NCBI GenBank assembly: GCA_002134785.1
Contig: MBQZ01000018.1
Coordinates: 186,001 to 250,000, forward strand
Reading direction: 5' to 3'
From: Crenothrix sp. D3
Lineage (GTDB): Bacteria; Pseudomonadota; Gammaproteobacteria; Methylococcales; Methylomonadaceae
DNA: 64,000 nt
Numbering within the stretch: position 1 is the stretch's first letter; each line of letters begins with the position of its first letter. Below, piece after piece: positions 45,825 through 54,878 of the stretch. The notes under the pieces were generated by a model. The model saw only the letters and a list, made by a program, of their open reading frames with translations. It did no database searches and was not told the DNA's origin. Position numbers and translations under genes: made by a program.

Positions 45825-48800
45825 TCACTTTTTAGGACCACCAAATCTGTTATGTAACAACGTCTCAAATTCATGTAGTCGTAACGGCTTGCTAAATAAG
45901 TAACCTTGATAATGAGTGCATCCCTGTGTAGCGAGGTAGTTTCGTTGCTCTTCTGTTTCCACGCCTTCTGCAATAACGTCCATGCCCAGACTTTGCCCTA
46001 GTGTGATAACAGCACTAATAATCGCTGCATCACTGGGGTCTATTAGGGAGTCACGCACAAATGACTGATCTATTTTTAATTGATCTAACGGCAAGCGTTT
46101 TAAGTAAGACAGTGAGGAGAAACCTGTGCCGAAATCGTCCAGCGAGAATTTCACGCCTTTGATTTTCAAGCTATTTATTTTAGCAATAATGTCTTCGATA
46201 TTAGTCACCAACATACTTTCAGTCAGTTCCAATTTCAGTTTATTAGGATTAGCTCCCGTTTTTTCCAGTGTTGCCAGCACCTGTTTGACAAAATCTTTTT
46301 GAGCGAACTGTTTAGCACTGACATTGACGGCAAGTACCAAATGTTCGGTGTTTTTCTGATGCTCCCACGCCTTTAACTGGGTGCAGGCAGTTTCCAATAT
46401 CCACTGCCCAATTGGTAAAATTAAGCCTGTTTCCTCTGCCAGCGGAATAAAATCCGCAGGTGAAATCATCCCTTTTTCTGGATGATGCCAACGTATTAGC
46501 GTTTCTGCACCTATCGCGTTGCCTTTGTCATCAACCTGTATTTGGTAATACAGTTCGTATTGTTCATTAAGAGCCTTGTGCATCCAAGATTCCAACTGCA
46601 CACGAAATTCCAGTGCCTCCTGTATCGCAGGATCAAAGAAGCGAATGGTATTTTTCCCCATTTGTTTGGCTTGGTGCATTGCCATAGTAGCGTGTTTGAC
46701 CAATTCATCGACATTGATTTCATGGCTATGAAATAAGACAATGCCGATACTGGCTGAGCAGCGGTATGCGTAGCCTCGTAAATCAAAAGGCTGACCAATA
46801 GAAGCAAGCAGTCTTTTAGCAACAGTCTCGGCTTGGGCAGCCGCCAAGTCAGTTGTCCTATCCAATCCATCAAGTAGCACAACAAACTCATTGCCACCTG
46901 TACGAGCGACAGTATCATCCTCATGCACAGCAGCGTTTAAACGCAAAGAAACCTCAATTAACAGCAGATCACCAATAGCATGACCTTTGGTGTCATTCAG
47001 CATCTTGAAGTTATTCAAATCCATAAATAGAATCGCACCGTATTGGCTTTTTAATTTGCTGGAAATCAAAGCCTGTTTAAGTCTATTTAGCATTAAACGG
47101 CGATTGGGCTGATGAGTAAGTGGGTCGTAATAAGCAAGATCGTAAATGGTTTCTTCGGATTTTTTACGTTCGGTAATGTCTTGTACCGTGCCGATAATGC
47201 GTAACGGTTTACCGTTTGCGTCTGTTTCTAAGACACCCGTGCGGAGCAAGTCACGACTGCTACCATTGACGGGGCGAGTACGAAATTCCAGTGATGAGGC
47301 TTGTTTGCCTGATGAAATGGTTTCAAGCCAATTTTTCATACGCAAACGGTCATCAGGGTGCAGTAACTCAAAAAAATGGTCAATTTCTGGCGGGGTATCG
47401 GTTAAGGGTACACCATAAAGCCTGAATGCTTCCTCGCTCCAATGAATCGTGCCAGTGTTTATATCCATCATGCAACTACCAATATGCGCAACGGCTTGTG
47501 AATCCGCCAGCAGGCGTTCCTTTTCACGCAAAACTCTTTCGGCTTCTTTAATGTCGTGAATATCAGTACAAGTGCCGAACCACTTATAAATTTCTCCAGT
47601 CTCATCGAATACGGGTACGGCACGAGTCAGCCACCAGCGATAGACACCATCGGCACCGCGTATTTGGTCTTCCAATGAATAGCTACTCTTGTTTTTTACC
47701 GCAGAACACCAAGTATCCCACGCACGTTGCTGATAATTGGGATGAAACGCGTTGTTCCAATTACGTCCATAGCTTTCTTCAAGACTAAGCCCCGTATAGT
47801 ATATCCATTGTTGATTTAAATAAATGCACTCGCCATCGGCGAGGGTAATCCAAACAATTTGCGGCATGGATTCCGCCAGCAAACGAAATTCTTTTTCTCT
47901 AGCGGACAGTGTTTGCTCTATCTTGACGCGCTCAGTGATAACCTCAGTAAAAAGGATGATACCGCCGATGGTATTGGTTAGCCACGGGCGCATTTCCCAA
48001 CGCACCCATTCTACAGATCCGTCAGCGCGTACAAAATGGTCTCGTTCGCACTTCTCGTTTGAGCCAGCCAAGCCGCGCCGATGAAGCTCTTTCCAACGCT
48101 CAGGAATATCGGGGAAAACATCGTAGTGACTACGACCAATAAGATTCTGCTCAGCCAAGCCATAATCAGTGAGCCAGCGACGGCTGTACGCAAGGTAACG
48201 CATATCACAATCAAACATGGCAATCGCTGATGGTGAGTAGTGGATGAATAAACGCATTTTCTCTTCGTTTTCTCGTAGCAATGCGATGGCTTTCTTTTGT
48301 TCGGTAATGTCACGAGCATTCACTACCGCGCCAACAATTACGCCGTCATTATTACGAATGGGCGCGAAACTGTAGCTGCCAATCCATGTTTCACCTGTGT
48401 CTCTGCGGCGCAAAGTAAATTCGACACCTGTCCCTGTCTCACCCCGCAAAGCACGCGGTACGCCTCTTTGCTCTAAGGGTAGGAATTCTCCGCTACTTGA
48501 GTACACATCAATAAAATCAGGGTACTCAGCCAATATTTTGGGACAGTCTTCTTTATTTTTGAATTTGTGGAAGGTTGCAAAGGCTTCATTAAATTCTATG
48601 AATCGCCCCTCAGTATCAGAAATAAATACGGCATCGGTCATACTGGCGAGAGCCGCTTCCATTTTTGCCTTGCTTGCTTGTATCGTCTCTTCTGCCAACT
48701 TGCGTTCCGTGATGTCGTATAGCGTGACCAAATGAACACCTGCAAAATTTTTTAGCAGTGAGGCGGCGGCCATAAATATGCGTACCGAGCCATCTTTGCA

Positions 48801-49493
48801 GGTAATGTTTATTTCCACAGGTACAAACGGCTGCTTGCTACGCATTGCCTCTGCTAAACGGTTCTGCCAGTTTTCAATCACCCACTGTTGATAGTGCGGG
48901 TCTGGATAAGCGCACGACCACCAATCTGTTAGTGTCGAAATATCAGCCAAGGTATAGCCGAGGGTTTGAATAAAAGCATGATTTAGATAGGTGATATTGC
49001 CTTGTGTATCATTGAGTGCCATTGGTACGGGTGATGCTTCAATAATGGCACTGAAGCGCGACTCACTATCACGCAAGGCGATTTCAACCAGTTTGCGTTC
49101 GGTGATGTTTTCGTGACTTACCACAACCCCACCAACTGAACCTTGCAAGGGCGATACCTTCATAGAAAACCAGCGTTGCTGATTAGGCAAATGGCACGGG
49201 TATTCTAAATAAAAACTTTCCTGTTCACCTGCCAACACAGCGGCAATGCCAGCTTGAGCTGCGTTTGCCTCATCACCATACGGTTGATTAATGGCATTTT
49301 TACAAGTCTCGAGATAATTAGCCCCTAATAGACTGTGACTGGATTCTGGCAAACCATTTTCTGCGCCAAACTGCCGCCATGCTTTGTTCACCGAGACAAT
49401 AACACCCTGCGCATTCAAGATGGCGATATGTGCGGTCAGCGAGTCAAGTACATCAATATTAAATGTATTTACTGCCATATCGTTTTTCTTCAT
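45825..49493 (-). CDS. Six-PAS GGDEF-EAL protein, GGNEF variant
   Basis: 1222 residues without a membrane helix. Six PAS units (near 12-135, 145-265, 275-395, 400-520, 530-645, 660-770), several with PAC tails ending in DITERK, lead to a GGDEF domain (about 780-945) and EAL domain (about 955-1215). The GGDEF site reads GGNEF and the I-site position HEDD, so cyclase activity is doubtful. The EAL domain keeps ETLIRW, DDFGTGFSSLSYLKRLP and KIDQSFVRD and should cut c-di-GMP. Likely a sensor-controlled phosphodiesterase. Confidence 0.92.
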   Translation of the reverse strand: MKKNDMAVNTFNIDVLDSLTAHIAILNAQGVIVSVNKAWRQFGAENGLPESSHSLLGANYLETCKNAINQPYGDEANAAQAGIAAVLAGEQESFYLEYPCHLPNQQRWFSMKVSPLQGSVGGVVVSHENITERKLVEIALRDSESRFSAIIEASPVPMALNDTQGNITYLNHAFIQTLGYTLADISTLTDWWSCAYPDPHYQQWVIENWQNRLAEAMRSKQPFVPVEINITCKDGSVRIFMAAASLLKNFAGVHLVTLYDITERKLAEETIQASKAKMEAALASMTDAVFISDTEGRFIEFNEAFATFHKFKNKEDCPKILAEYPDFIDVYSSSGEFLPLEQRGVPRALRGETGTGVEFTLRRRDTGETWIGSYSFAPIRNNDGVIVGAVVNARDITEQKKAIALLRENEEKMRLFIHYSPSAIAMFDCDMRYLAYSRRWLTDYGLAEQNLIGRSHYDVFPDIPERWKELHRRGLAGSNEKCERDHFVRADGSVEWVRWEMRPWLTNTIGGIILFTEVITERVKIEQTLSAREKEFRLLAESMPQIVWITLADGECIYLNQQWIYYTGLSLEESYGRNWNNAFHPNYQQRAWDTWCSAVKNKSSYSLEDQIRGADGVYRWWLTRAVPVFDETGEIYKWFGTCTDIHDIKEAERVLREKERLLADSQAVAHIGSCMMDINTGTIHWSEEAFRLYGVPLTDTPPEIDHFFELLHPDDRLRMKNWLETISSGKQASSLEFRTRPVNGSSRDLLRTGVLETDANGKPLRIIGTVQDITERKKSEETIYDLAYYDPLTHQPNRRLMLNRLKQALISSKLKSQYGAILFMDLNNFKMLNDTKGHAIGDLLLIEVSLRLNAAVHEDDTVARTGGNEFVVLLDGLDRTTDLAAAQAETVAKRLLASIGQPFDLRGYAYRCSASIGIVLFHSHEINVDELVKHATMAMHQAKQMGKNTIRFFDPAIQEALEFRVQLESWMHKALNEQYELYYQIQVDDKGNAIGAETLIRWHHPEKGMISPADFIPLAEETGLILPIGQWILETACTQLKAWEHQKNTEHLVLAVNVSAKQFAQKDFVKQVLATLEKTGANPNKLKLELTESMLVTNIEDIIAKINSLKIKGVKFSLDDFGTGFSSLSYLKRLPLDQLKIDQSFVRDSLIDPSDAAIISAVITLGQSLGMDVIAEGVETEEQRNYLATQGCTHYQGYLFSKPLRLHEFETLLHNRFGGPKK

Positions 49494-49539
49494 TTGCTAT
49501 AATCCATAAAAATTGGGTAGTCCTAAAAAGCGAGTGATA

Positions 49540-49612
49540 TTAGCTAAGTCAAACCGTTCGACAAGCTCAGGGCGAACGGTTTTGTAATCATTTTATTGAC
49601 GGTTAGCTATAG
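49540..49612. repeat. Hairpin repeat element, short copy
   Basis: It has ACCGTTCGACAAGCTCAGGG, then CGAACGGTTTTG and ends GACGGTTAGCTATAG two bases from the stop codon of the TssBC-like gene. Confidence 0.75.
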
Positions 49613-49614
49613 CC

Positions 49615-50997
49615 CTACAGTTCAAGCGATTGACTGGCAATAAGCCTGACACCATTACGGTTATGAAAGCTAATAAACGGCATAATCCCAGCGGTAAGCA
49701 GTTTATTCATTTTCTGCTCAGATAAAAACCATTCTCCGCACGCGTATAAATGCTGTTCATCCTCTTTCAGGCACACCAGCGCAGGCAGTCCCTCAATATC
49801 ATTCGCGCCATCACCTTGATAACCTGATTGTTGTCTGACTAATAATCGAGCAAAACCAAAGGCTGAATTACCCCATAATAACTGCTCATGATTGGGCGCA
49901 TCGTCAAATTCTTCAAAGGCAAACGCGTCAACGGGTTCGCGTTTTTTACCATAAGGCAGACGCAACAAAATGCGTGGATAACAAAGACCAATAAAGGCAG
50001 CGGCGGGTGATTGTCGTAAATTTTGCCAATGCGGCGTTAGCGGCTGGTCGCCTAGAATTTGCTCTTTAACAAAGGCTTCATCGACGGCACTGATAAAGCG
50101 GCTGTGTAACTGACCAGCCAACATTCCTAACAAGCCCAGTAAGGCTAAATCCGCTACATCATTGCCTGAAAAATAATAGTTGCCAATAATCGTGCTATCG
50201 ACACTTTTTATACCGTGATCAATCAACAAATTGGCAAAATTGGCAGTCATTCCGCTGCACATATCAGCAAGCAAGGCTTGTTTGCTGATATTAACTAAAT
50301 AGAAGTGCTGATTTTCATCCGCGTCTTCGTTAAAAAGCAACGCGTAAACAGAACGCCAACTGGATTCTAATGCCTGAAACTCAGGGTTATGCAGGATTGT
50401 CTTCATTAAGTCAGCCATCACCGAATCGATAAATTCGCTTAAGGCTTGATGTTCTGGCAGGGTATCGGCAACGATGACGGGGGAAATTAATTGCTGTAAC
50501 AAACTATCGACGGTACTCTTCGACTTGATGTCGGGTGTTGCTAAACTCGTTTTGCGATCCAATAACCGTTCCAGCGTATCGGTTATAGATTCAGATTCTG
50601 TCGTGGCAGTATCAGAACTTTCTGTGGCTTTCGGCTGATAGGTTTGCCAGATTTCAGCGGCGACTGCGGCGGCGGTTTGCGGGTTGTCCAGCCCACGTTT
50701 TAAACGGCGCAGCTCAACAAATTCAGGGACTGTCGCCACCAATTGGTCAGGGTGAAAATCATCCAACTCTTTAAAAACTAACACCTGATTCGAACTCAAG
50801 GTCAACGTAGGCGAAAACTTCGCCATCACCGCATCAAAATTATCCACATCAATATTAACTATCTTACCCGTTATCGGTGAGCTGGCAGTTGAACCGCAAA
50901 AATCACCACAACAATAAAAGCGCGACTGGCTATCTTCATCTTGACGCGCTGCTGAATGTTGCCCAAAGCCAAATTCAAAATTTATTCCGCCTGACAT
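49615..50997 (-). CDS. Orphan TssB-TssC-like fused sheath protein
   Basis: 460 residues. The N-terminal part has a CCGDFCG segment, a VDNFDAVMAKFSPTL block, LDDFHPDQL and FVELRRLKRGL, as in T6SS small sheath proteins (TssB/VipA). After an acidic linker (about 120-170) the C-terminal part has FIDSVMADLMKTILHNPEF and LESSWRSVYALL, as in TssC/VipB. So it joins the two contractile-sheath subunits in one short chain. No other T6SS or phage-tail gene is in the window. It is bordered by hairpin repeats on both sides. The role is unknown. Confidence 0.7.
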   Translation of the reverse strand: MSGGINFEFGFGQHSAARQDEDSQSRFYCCGDFCGSTASSPITGKIVNIDVDNFDAVMAKFSPTLTLSSNQVLVFKELDDFHPDQLVATVPEFVELRRLKRGLDNPQTAAAVAAEIWQTYQPKATESSDTATTESESITDTLERLLDRKTSLATPDIKSKSTVDSLLQQLISPVIVADTLPEHQALSEFIDSVMADLMKTILHNPEFQALESSWRSVYALLFNEDADENQHFYLVNISKQALLADMCSGMTANFANLLIDHGIKSVDSTIIGNYYFSGNDVADLALLGLLGMLAGQLHSRFISAVDEAFVKEQILGDQPLTPHWQNLRQSPAAAFIGLCYPRILLRLPYGKKREPVDAFAFEEFDDAPNHEQLLWGNSAFGFARLLVRQQSGYQGDGANDIEGLPALVCLKEDEQHLYACGEWFLSEQKMNKLLTAGIMPFISFHNRNGVRLIASQSLEL

Positions 50998-51172
50998 GGT
51001 CTATCTCCTAGTTGAATGCAGTATTAAAATAATCTGAGCGTTGCTAGGCAAAATTTACCAGCGTATTTCTCAGAAAGCACGGGTAAGTTTACACAAACGA
51101 AACCACTACTGATATTTCCTTTTTCATCCAAAATAATAATCATCTGAACCAAAGCAAACAAGCCCATTTATG

Positions 51173-51304
51173 TAGAGCTAACGTACAATAAAATGATGCC
51201 GTTCGTGGTGAGCTGTGAGCTTGTCGAACAGTCGAACCACATTCACACTTCGACAAGCTCAGTGCGAACGGTTTTGTAATCATTTTATTGACGGTTGGCT
51301 ATAG
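51173..51304. repeat. Hairpin repeat element, full-length copy
   Basis: About 132 bases: left end TAGAGCTAACGTACAATAAA, inner inverted AGCTTGTCGAA/TTCGACAAGCT motifs, right end TCATTTTATTGACGGTTGGC. The next gene remnant starts right at its right end. No gene is seen between 50998 and 51287. Confidence 0.8.
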
Positions 51305-51677
51305 TTTTTTTAATTCTTTCGTTGTTGATTGGTTGCTTCGCCAAAAAGTATCAGCAAATATCAATATGTTTTATGTTTACCAACTCCCCATTCCCCGACT
51401 AACCGAAAAAGACCCACAATTTAAACCCATAGTCGAACGCGCGGCGGCAGTGTGCTGCACCACCCCAGAATTTGATGATTTAAAAACCGAACTACAACAA
51501 AATGGTTACGTTGTAGAGACGCGATTAATCGCGTCTCTACGCGCCGAACTTGATGCAATAATCGCCCACCTCTACGGCTTAACCGAATCCGAATTTGCCC
51601 ATATATTAAAAACTTTCCCCATTGTCAAAGAAGACATAAAAGCAGCAGCAATGGCAGAATTTAGGAAGTTGAATTGA
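51303..51677 (+). pseudogene. C-terminal remnant of a type II restriction-modification methylase (Eco57I-like)
   Basis: The readable part contains NSFVVDWLLRQKVSANINMF, FYVYQLPIPRL, then ERAAAVCCTTPEFDDL and LDAIIAHLYGLTESEFAHIL, the usual tail of large Eco57I/BREX-type DNA methylases (normally about 1000+ residues). The rest is missing: upstream sequence is the right end of a hairpin repeat. A 28-base perfect palindrome (51513-51540) is inserted in frame and encodes the residues VETRLIASLR. Confidence 0.7.
51513..51540. repeat. 28-base perfect palindrome inside a coding remnant
   Basis: GTAGAGACGCGATT followed by its exact complement. Both halves are identical in inverse, without loop. Similar GTAGAGACGCGA palindromes are known as dispersed repeats in some bacteria (recollection). 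Confidence 0.9.
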
Positions 51678-51734
51678 TTGTAATTCGCGTAATGTTTATA
51701 CTTTAGTTTAAACATTTTAAGAGTGGAGTATTTC

Positions 51735-51989
51735 ATGTCAGAAGTCATGCTAGCTATAAAACAATGGGGCAATAATTTAGGCGTGCGTTTGCCATTAGCG
51801 ATTGCACGCGAAGCGCGGTTGCAAGTACATCAACGGGTAAAAATAGAAGTCATCAATGAACAAATTGTGATTTCGCCCGTCGTTGAAAAATCATTAACCT
51901 TAGAAGAGCGTTTAGCGTTGTTTGATCCGCAAAAACATGGCGGTGAAGCGATGACGACAACGCAACGATTAGGCGCGGAACAATGGTAA
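51735..51989 (+). CDS. mazE: MazE-like antitoxin (AbrB-type)
   Basis: 84 residues with the MazE/AbrB N-terminus (IKQWGNNLGVRLP, then VKIEVINEQIVISPV). The ATG at 51735 is chosen over an in-frame GTG at 51723 because GGAG lies at 51725-51728. The C-terminal part, with RLALFDPQKHGGE, would bind the toxin. It overlaps mazF by 7 bases. Confidence 0.88.
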   Translation: MSEVMLAIKQWGNNLGVRLPLAIAREARLQVHQRVKIEVINEQIVISPVVEKSLTLEERLALFDPQKHGGEAMTTTQRLGAEQW

Positions 51990-52360
51990 AAAATGCCAGC
52001 CTGTGGATACCAGAACGCCAAGACGTTATTTGGATTGATTGCAATCCGCAAGCGGGTCAAGAAATGCGCGACGTGCATCCATTTTTGGTTTTATCGCCGC
52101 GCATTTTTAACGAAAAAACGTCGCTGGTGATTGGTTTGCCAATGACAACAGCGGATTACAACGCGGACAATCCTTTTGCCGTGGCGGTCGGTAAGGCTTC
52201 GGGACGCAAAATTGATAAAACCAGTTATGTGCTTTGTCATCAACCCAAATCGTTTGATTGGCGGGTGCGTGGTGCAAAATCGCATTCGATGGGCAAATTA
52301 AAAAACGCGCTTTTTGTTCAAGTGTGTGAACGGCTTAATCAAATTATTCAGCTGGTTTGA
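51983..52360 (+). CDS. mazF: MazF/PemK-like mRNA interferase toxin
   Basis: 125 residues. Family marks: an IPERQDVIWIDCNPQAGQEM start, RDVHPFLVLSPRIFN, VIGLPMTTADY and a later S-Y-V-L-C-HQPKSFDWR stretch. It would cut RNA when the antitoxin is lost. It lies between two decayed defence-gene remnants and appears intact. Confidence 0.9.
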   Translation: MVKNASLWIPERQDVIWIDCNPQAGQEMRDVHPFLVLSPRIFNEKTSLVIGLPMTTADYNADNPFAVAVGKASGRKIDKTSYVLCHQPKSFDWRVRGAKSHSMGKLKNALFVQVCERLNQIIQLV

Positions 52361-52452
52361 AGTCAATACGATTAACGCCCTTTCAACAACAAACGATTTG
52401 CTAAAACGCCTATTAACGGTGTGAAAACGTTTATCGCGGCTTATTTATAATC

Positions 52453-53274
52453 ATGCCTATCATCTACGACAATATCGAAAACCAATTAGTCTGCGCGTTA
52501 AAAGATGCGTTTAATGAAGCCTATAAAGCCGATATTTGCGTCGGTTATTTTAATTTGCGCGGTTGGAATAATTTTGCCAATTACGTTGATAATTTCGTAG
52601 GCGGTGATAATCAACAATGCCGTTTAATTGTTGGAATGCAAAACCGACCGCAACAATTAATCGAACAGTATTACAGCAAAGCCGAGTTTACTATCGACAA
52701 TCAAACCGCTATTGCCTTAAAGAGACAGTTAGCCGAAGAGTTTAGAACGCAATTAACGCTAGGCATTCCAACGACTAAAGACCAAACAACGTTAAATCAA
52801 CTCGCCGCGCAATTAAAAGCTGAAAAATTGGTAGTGAAGTTATTTGTGGAGTATTCACTTCATGCCAAACTCTATTTAATTCACCGTGCTGATAAATTTA
52901 CGCCCATATTGAGTTATTTAGGCAGTAGTAATTTAACGATGGCAGGCTTAGGGCATCAAGGCGAATTAAATATTGATGTGCCTGATAAAGATGCCGCTGA
53001 AAAATTGTGTAACTGGTTTGAAGATCGTTGGGATACGCACTATTGTTTAGATATTAGCAAAGAGTTACAAAATATTATTGAAGAAGGTTGGGCAAAACCA
53101 AAAATACCCTATTACATTTATTTTAAAATGGTGTATCACTTGTCACAAGAAGCCCGCGCGGGTGTGAATGAATTTACATTGCCAGCGGTATTTAATAAAT
53201 TTTGCCAGATAGATACGCAAACCGCTGGTCATCAAGCACCGAGTGTTATTTGTTCATTGGGTATTGTGGTTTGA
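52453..53274 (+). pseudogene. N-terminal PLD-domain stub of a helicase-type protein
   Basis: 273 residues. A phospholipase-D-like domain is visible (EYSLHAKLYLIHRAD then LGSSNLTMAGLGHQGELN), the arrangement seen at the start of long SNF2/DEAD-type helicases in restriction and defence loci. The frame ends just where a helicase domain should begin; no Q-motif or Walker A (GKT) follows. So it is likely a truncated gene. It may be one half of a system together with the methylase remnant at 51303. Confidence 0.65.
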
Positions 53275-53320
53275 TGTTTAAATGGACAACTTTTTAACGA
53301 AGGGTATACATTAAGTTAAG

Positions 53321-53411
53321 CCGTTCGTGGTGAGCTTGTCGAACCATGAATGGCTTAACTTCGGTGCTTCGTATTTTTCCATTCACCCTTCGACAAGCTC
53401 AGGGCGAACGG
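53321..53411. repeat. Hairpin repeat copy
   Basis: Inverted copies GCCGTTCGTGGTGAGCTTG and CTTCGACAAGCTCAGGG, ending CGAACGG. No gene in 53275-53490. Confidence 0.75.
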
Positions 53412-53444
53412 AAAAATCCTTGACTTAATGGCAGTAGTTTATAA

Positions 53445-53476
53445 ACCGCCTTCCCTTAACATTAAGGGAAGGCGGT
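53445..53476 (-). terminator. Hairpin after PPK2 gene
   Basis: ACCGCCTTCCCTTA (53445-53458) pairs with TAAGGGAAGGCGGT (53463-53476), a fourteen-base stem with a four-base loop, starting 14 bases after the ppk2 stop. Only a weak T run follows (TTTATA). Confidence 0.6.
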
Positions 53477-53490
53477 CAATTCAGGCGCAA

Positions 53491-54384
53491 TTATTCATTT
53501 TCAAGTTGAATACGCGCCTCAGCCAGACGTTTTAATTCTGCTTCTGAGACTTCAGGGAATTTAAGATCAAGTTCACGCAGGGTTGAAGTAATAATGTCGG
53601 CAACTAACGCACGCGTTGCCCATTTGTTGTCAGCAGGAATGATGTACCAAGGCGCGTGTTTGGTGCTGGTCGCGTTAATAGCATCTTCATAAACACTCAT
53701 ATAGTCATCCCAATACCCACGTTCGCCTAGGTCAGAAGGGGAAAACTTCCAATTTTTTTCAGGGCGTTCTAAGCGTTCCATAAAACGTTCTTTTTGCGTG
53801 TCTTTCGAGACATTGAGAAAAAATTTCAGAATTACCGTGCCGTTGCGCTGTAGGTGATGCTCGAAGGCATTGATGTCCTCATAACGGTTTTCCCAAAATT
53901 TCTTGTTTATTTTACCTTTGGGTAAATGTTGCAGTAGCTCAGGATGAACTTTAGTCACCAATACGTCTTCATAATAAGAGCGGTTAAAAATACCAATACG
54001 CCCTCTTTCTGGCAGGCTTTTCATATAACGCCACAGAAAATTGTGATCTATGTCTTCGCTGGTTGGTTTTTTGAAGCTGAACACCTGACAGCCTTGTGGA
54101 TTAACACCCGACATGACGTGTTTAATCGTGCCATCTTTACCCGCTGCATCCATTGCTTGAAAAACGATGAGCAGTGAATAACGATCATCTGCATAAAATA
54201 GTTGCTGTACTTCATCCAAATCGACACGATTCTGTTCAAGAACTTCCGCCGCTCGTTCTTTCAATTTATCTTTGCCAAATTCTTTAAAGTCGTCATTTTG
54301 CGCCCAGCTCGTGTCATAGTCTTTAAGACGAATTTTCTTTTCTGGATCGACACGAAACAGGTCAATATATTTTTGTTTTATCAT
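53491..54384 (-). CDS. ppk2: Polyphosphate kinase 2 (PPK2) family
   Basis: 297 residues of the PPK2 fold. Walker A is AMDAAGKDGTIK; the lid and Walker B regions read NRSYYEDVLVTKVHPE and YWDDYMSVYEDAI. The SGVNPQGCQVFSFKKPT stretch is conserved. PPK2 proteins of one domain transfer phosphate from polyphosphate to nucleoside mono- or diphosphates; the exact class is not settled here. Its promoter region is shared with the divergent channel gene, 63 bases away. Confidence 0.93.
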   Translation of the reverse strand: MIKQKYIDLFRVDPEKKIRLKDYDTSWAQNDDFKEFGKDKLKERAAEVLEQNRVDLDEVQQLFYADDRYSLLIVFQAMDAAGKDGTIKHVMSGVNPQGCQVFSFKKPTSEDIDHNFLWRYMKSLPERGRIGIFNRSYYEDVLVTKVHPELLQHLPKGKINKKFWENRYEDINAFEHHLQRNGTVILKFFLNVSKDTQKERFMERLERPEKNWKFSPSDLGERGYWDDYMSVYEDAINATSTKHAPWYIIPADNKWATRALVADIITSTLRELDLKFPEVSEAELKRLAEARIQLENE

Positions 54385-54447
54385 TTTAGTGTCCTTTTAA
54401 TTAAACGATTGGTAGGTATTACCGTAGAAATAGTGCAGTAGAATATA

Positions 54448-54804
54448 TTGGAAAGCAAGAGGACAAAGGCTAATAGTCGAAATTTTTTGAGCAATACTCT
54501 TATAATGATGTATGGCTATCGCTCTATTCATCTTTTTGGATTTGTCTGGGCGTATATTTATTATTTACTGGAAATTTTTCAGCCTAATTCATTTAAAGCA
54601 GCAAAACAACTGGGGCATAATCTAGGTGAGTTCGTCTACTACAGTTATGTCACTCTCACCACGTTGGGTTATGGTGATGTACTTGCAGTCTCTAAACAAG
54701 CGCGGGGCTTAACTATTCTCGAAGCGATTATCGGACAATTGTATTTAGCCATTATGGTGAGTCGCTTAGTGAGTTTGCATATTTCAAAAGCACGTTATCA
54801 ATAA
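54448..54804 (+). CDS. Short K+ channel-like protein, probably N-terminally truncated
   Basis: 118 residues in the longest reading, starting at TTG. It has one membrane helix (FVWAYIYYLLEIFQ), the pore helix and selectivity filter TLTTLGYGDV, and the inner helix (GQLYLAIMVSRLVSLHI). Bacterial relatives usually have further N-terminal helices; here the upstream sequence is short and gives none. The ATG at 54508 (MMYGYRS) is another possible start. It could work as a two-helix channel or be a remnant. Confidence 0.6.
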   Translation: MESKRTKANSRNFLSNTLIMMYGYRSIHLFGFVWAYIYYLLEIFQPNSFKAAKQLGHNLGEFVYYSYVTLTTLGYGDVLAVSKQARGLTILEAIIGQLYLAIMVSRLVSLHISKARYQ

Positions 54805-54878
54805 TCACTTACCACGCTTGGCAAATAAAGGCAGTAAGCCTACACTTGCACACATTATTTTTCACTGGATTTATTGCC

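Noticed and set aside
49615-50997. Full type VI secretion locus
   Set aside because: No TssA, TssE-TssM, Hcp, VgrG or ClpV gene is in the window; only one fused sheath-like gene.
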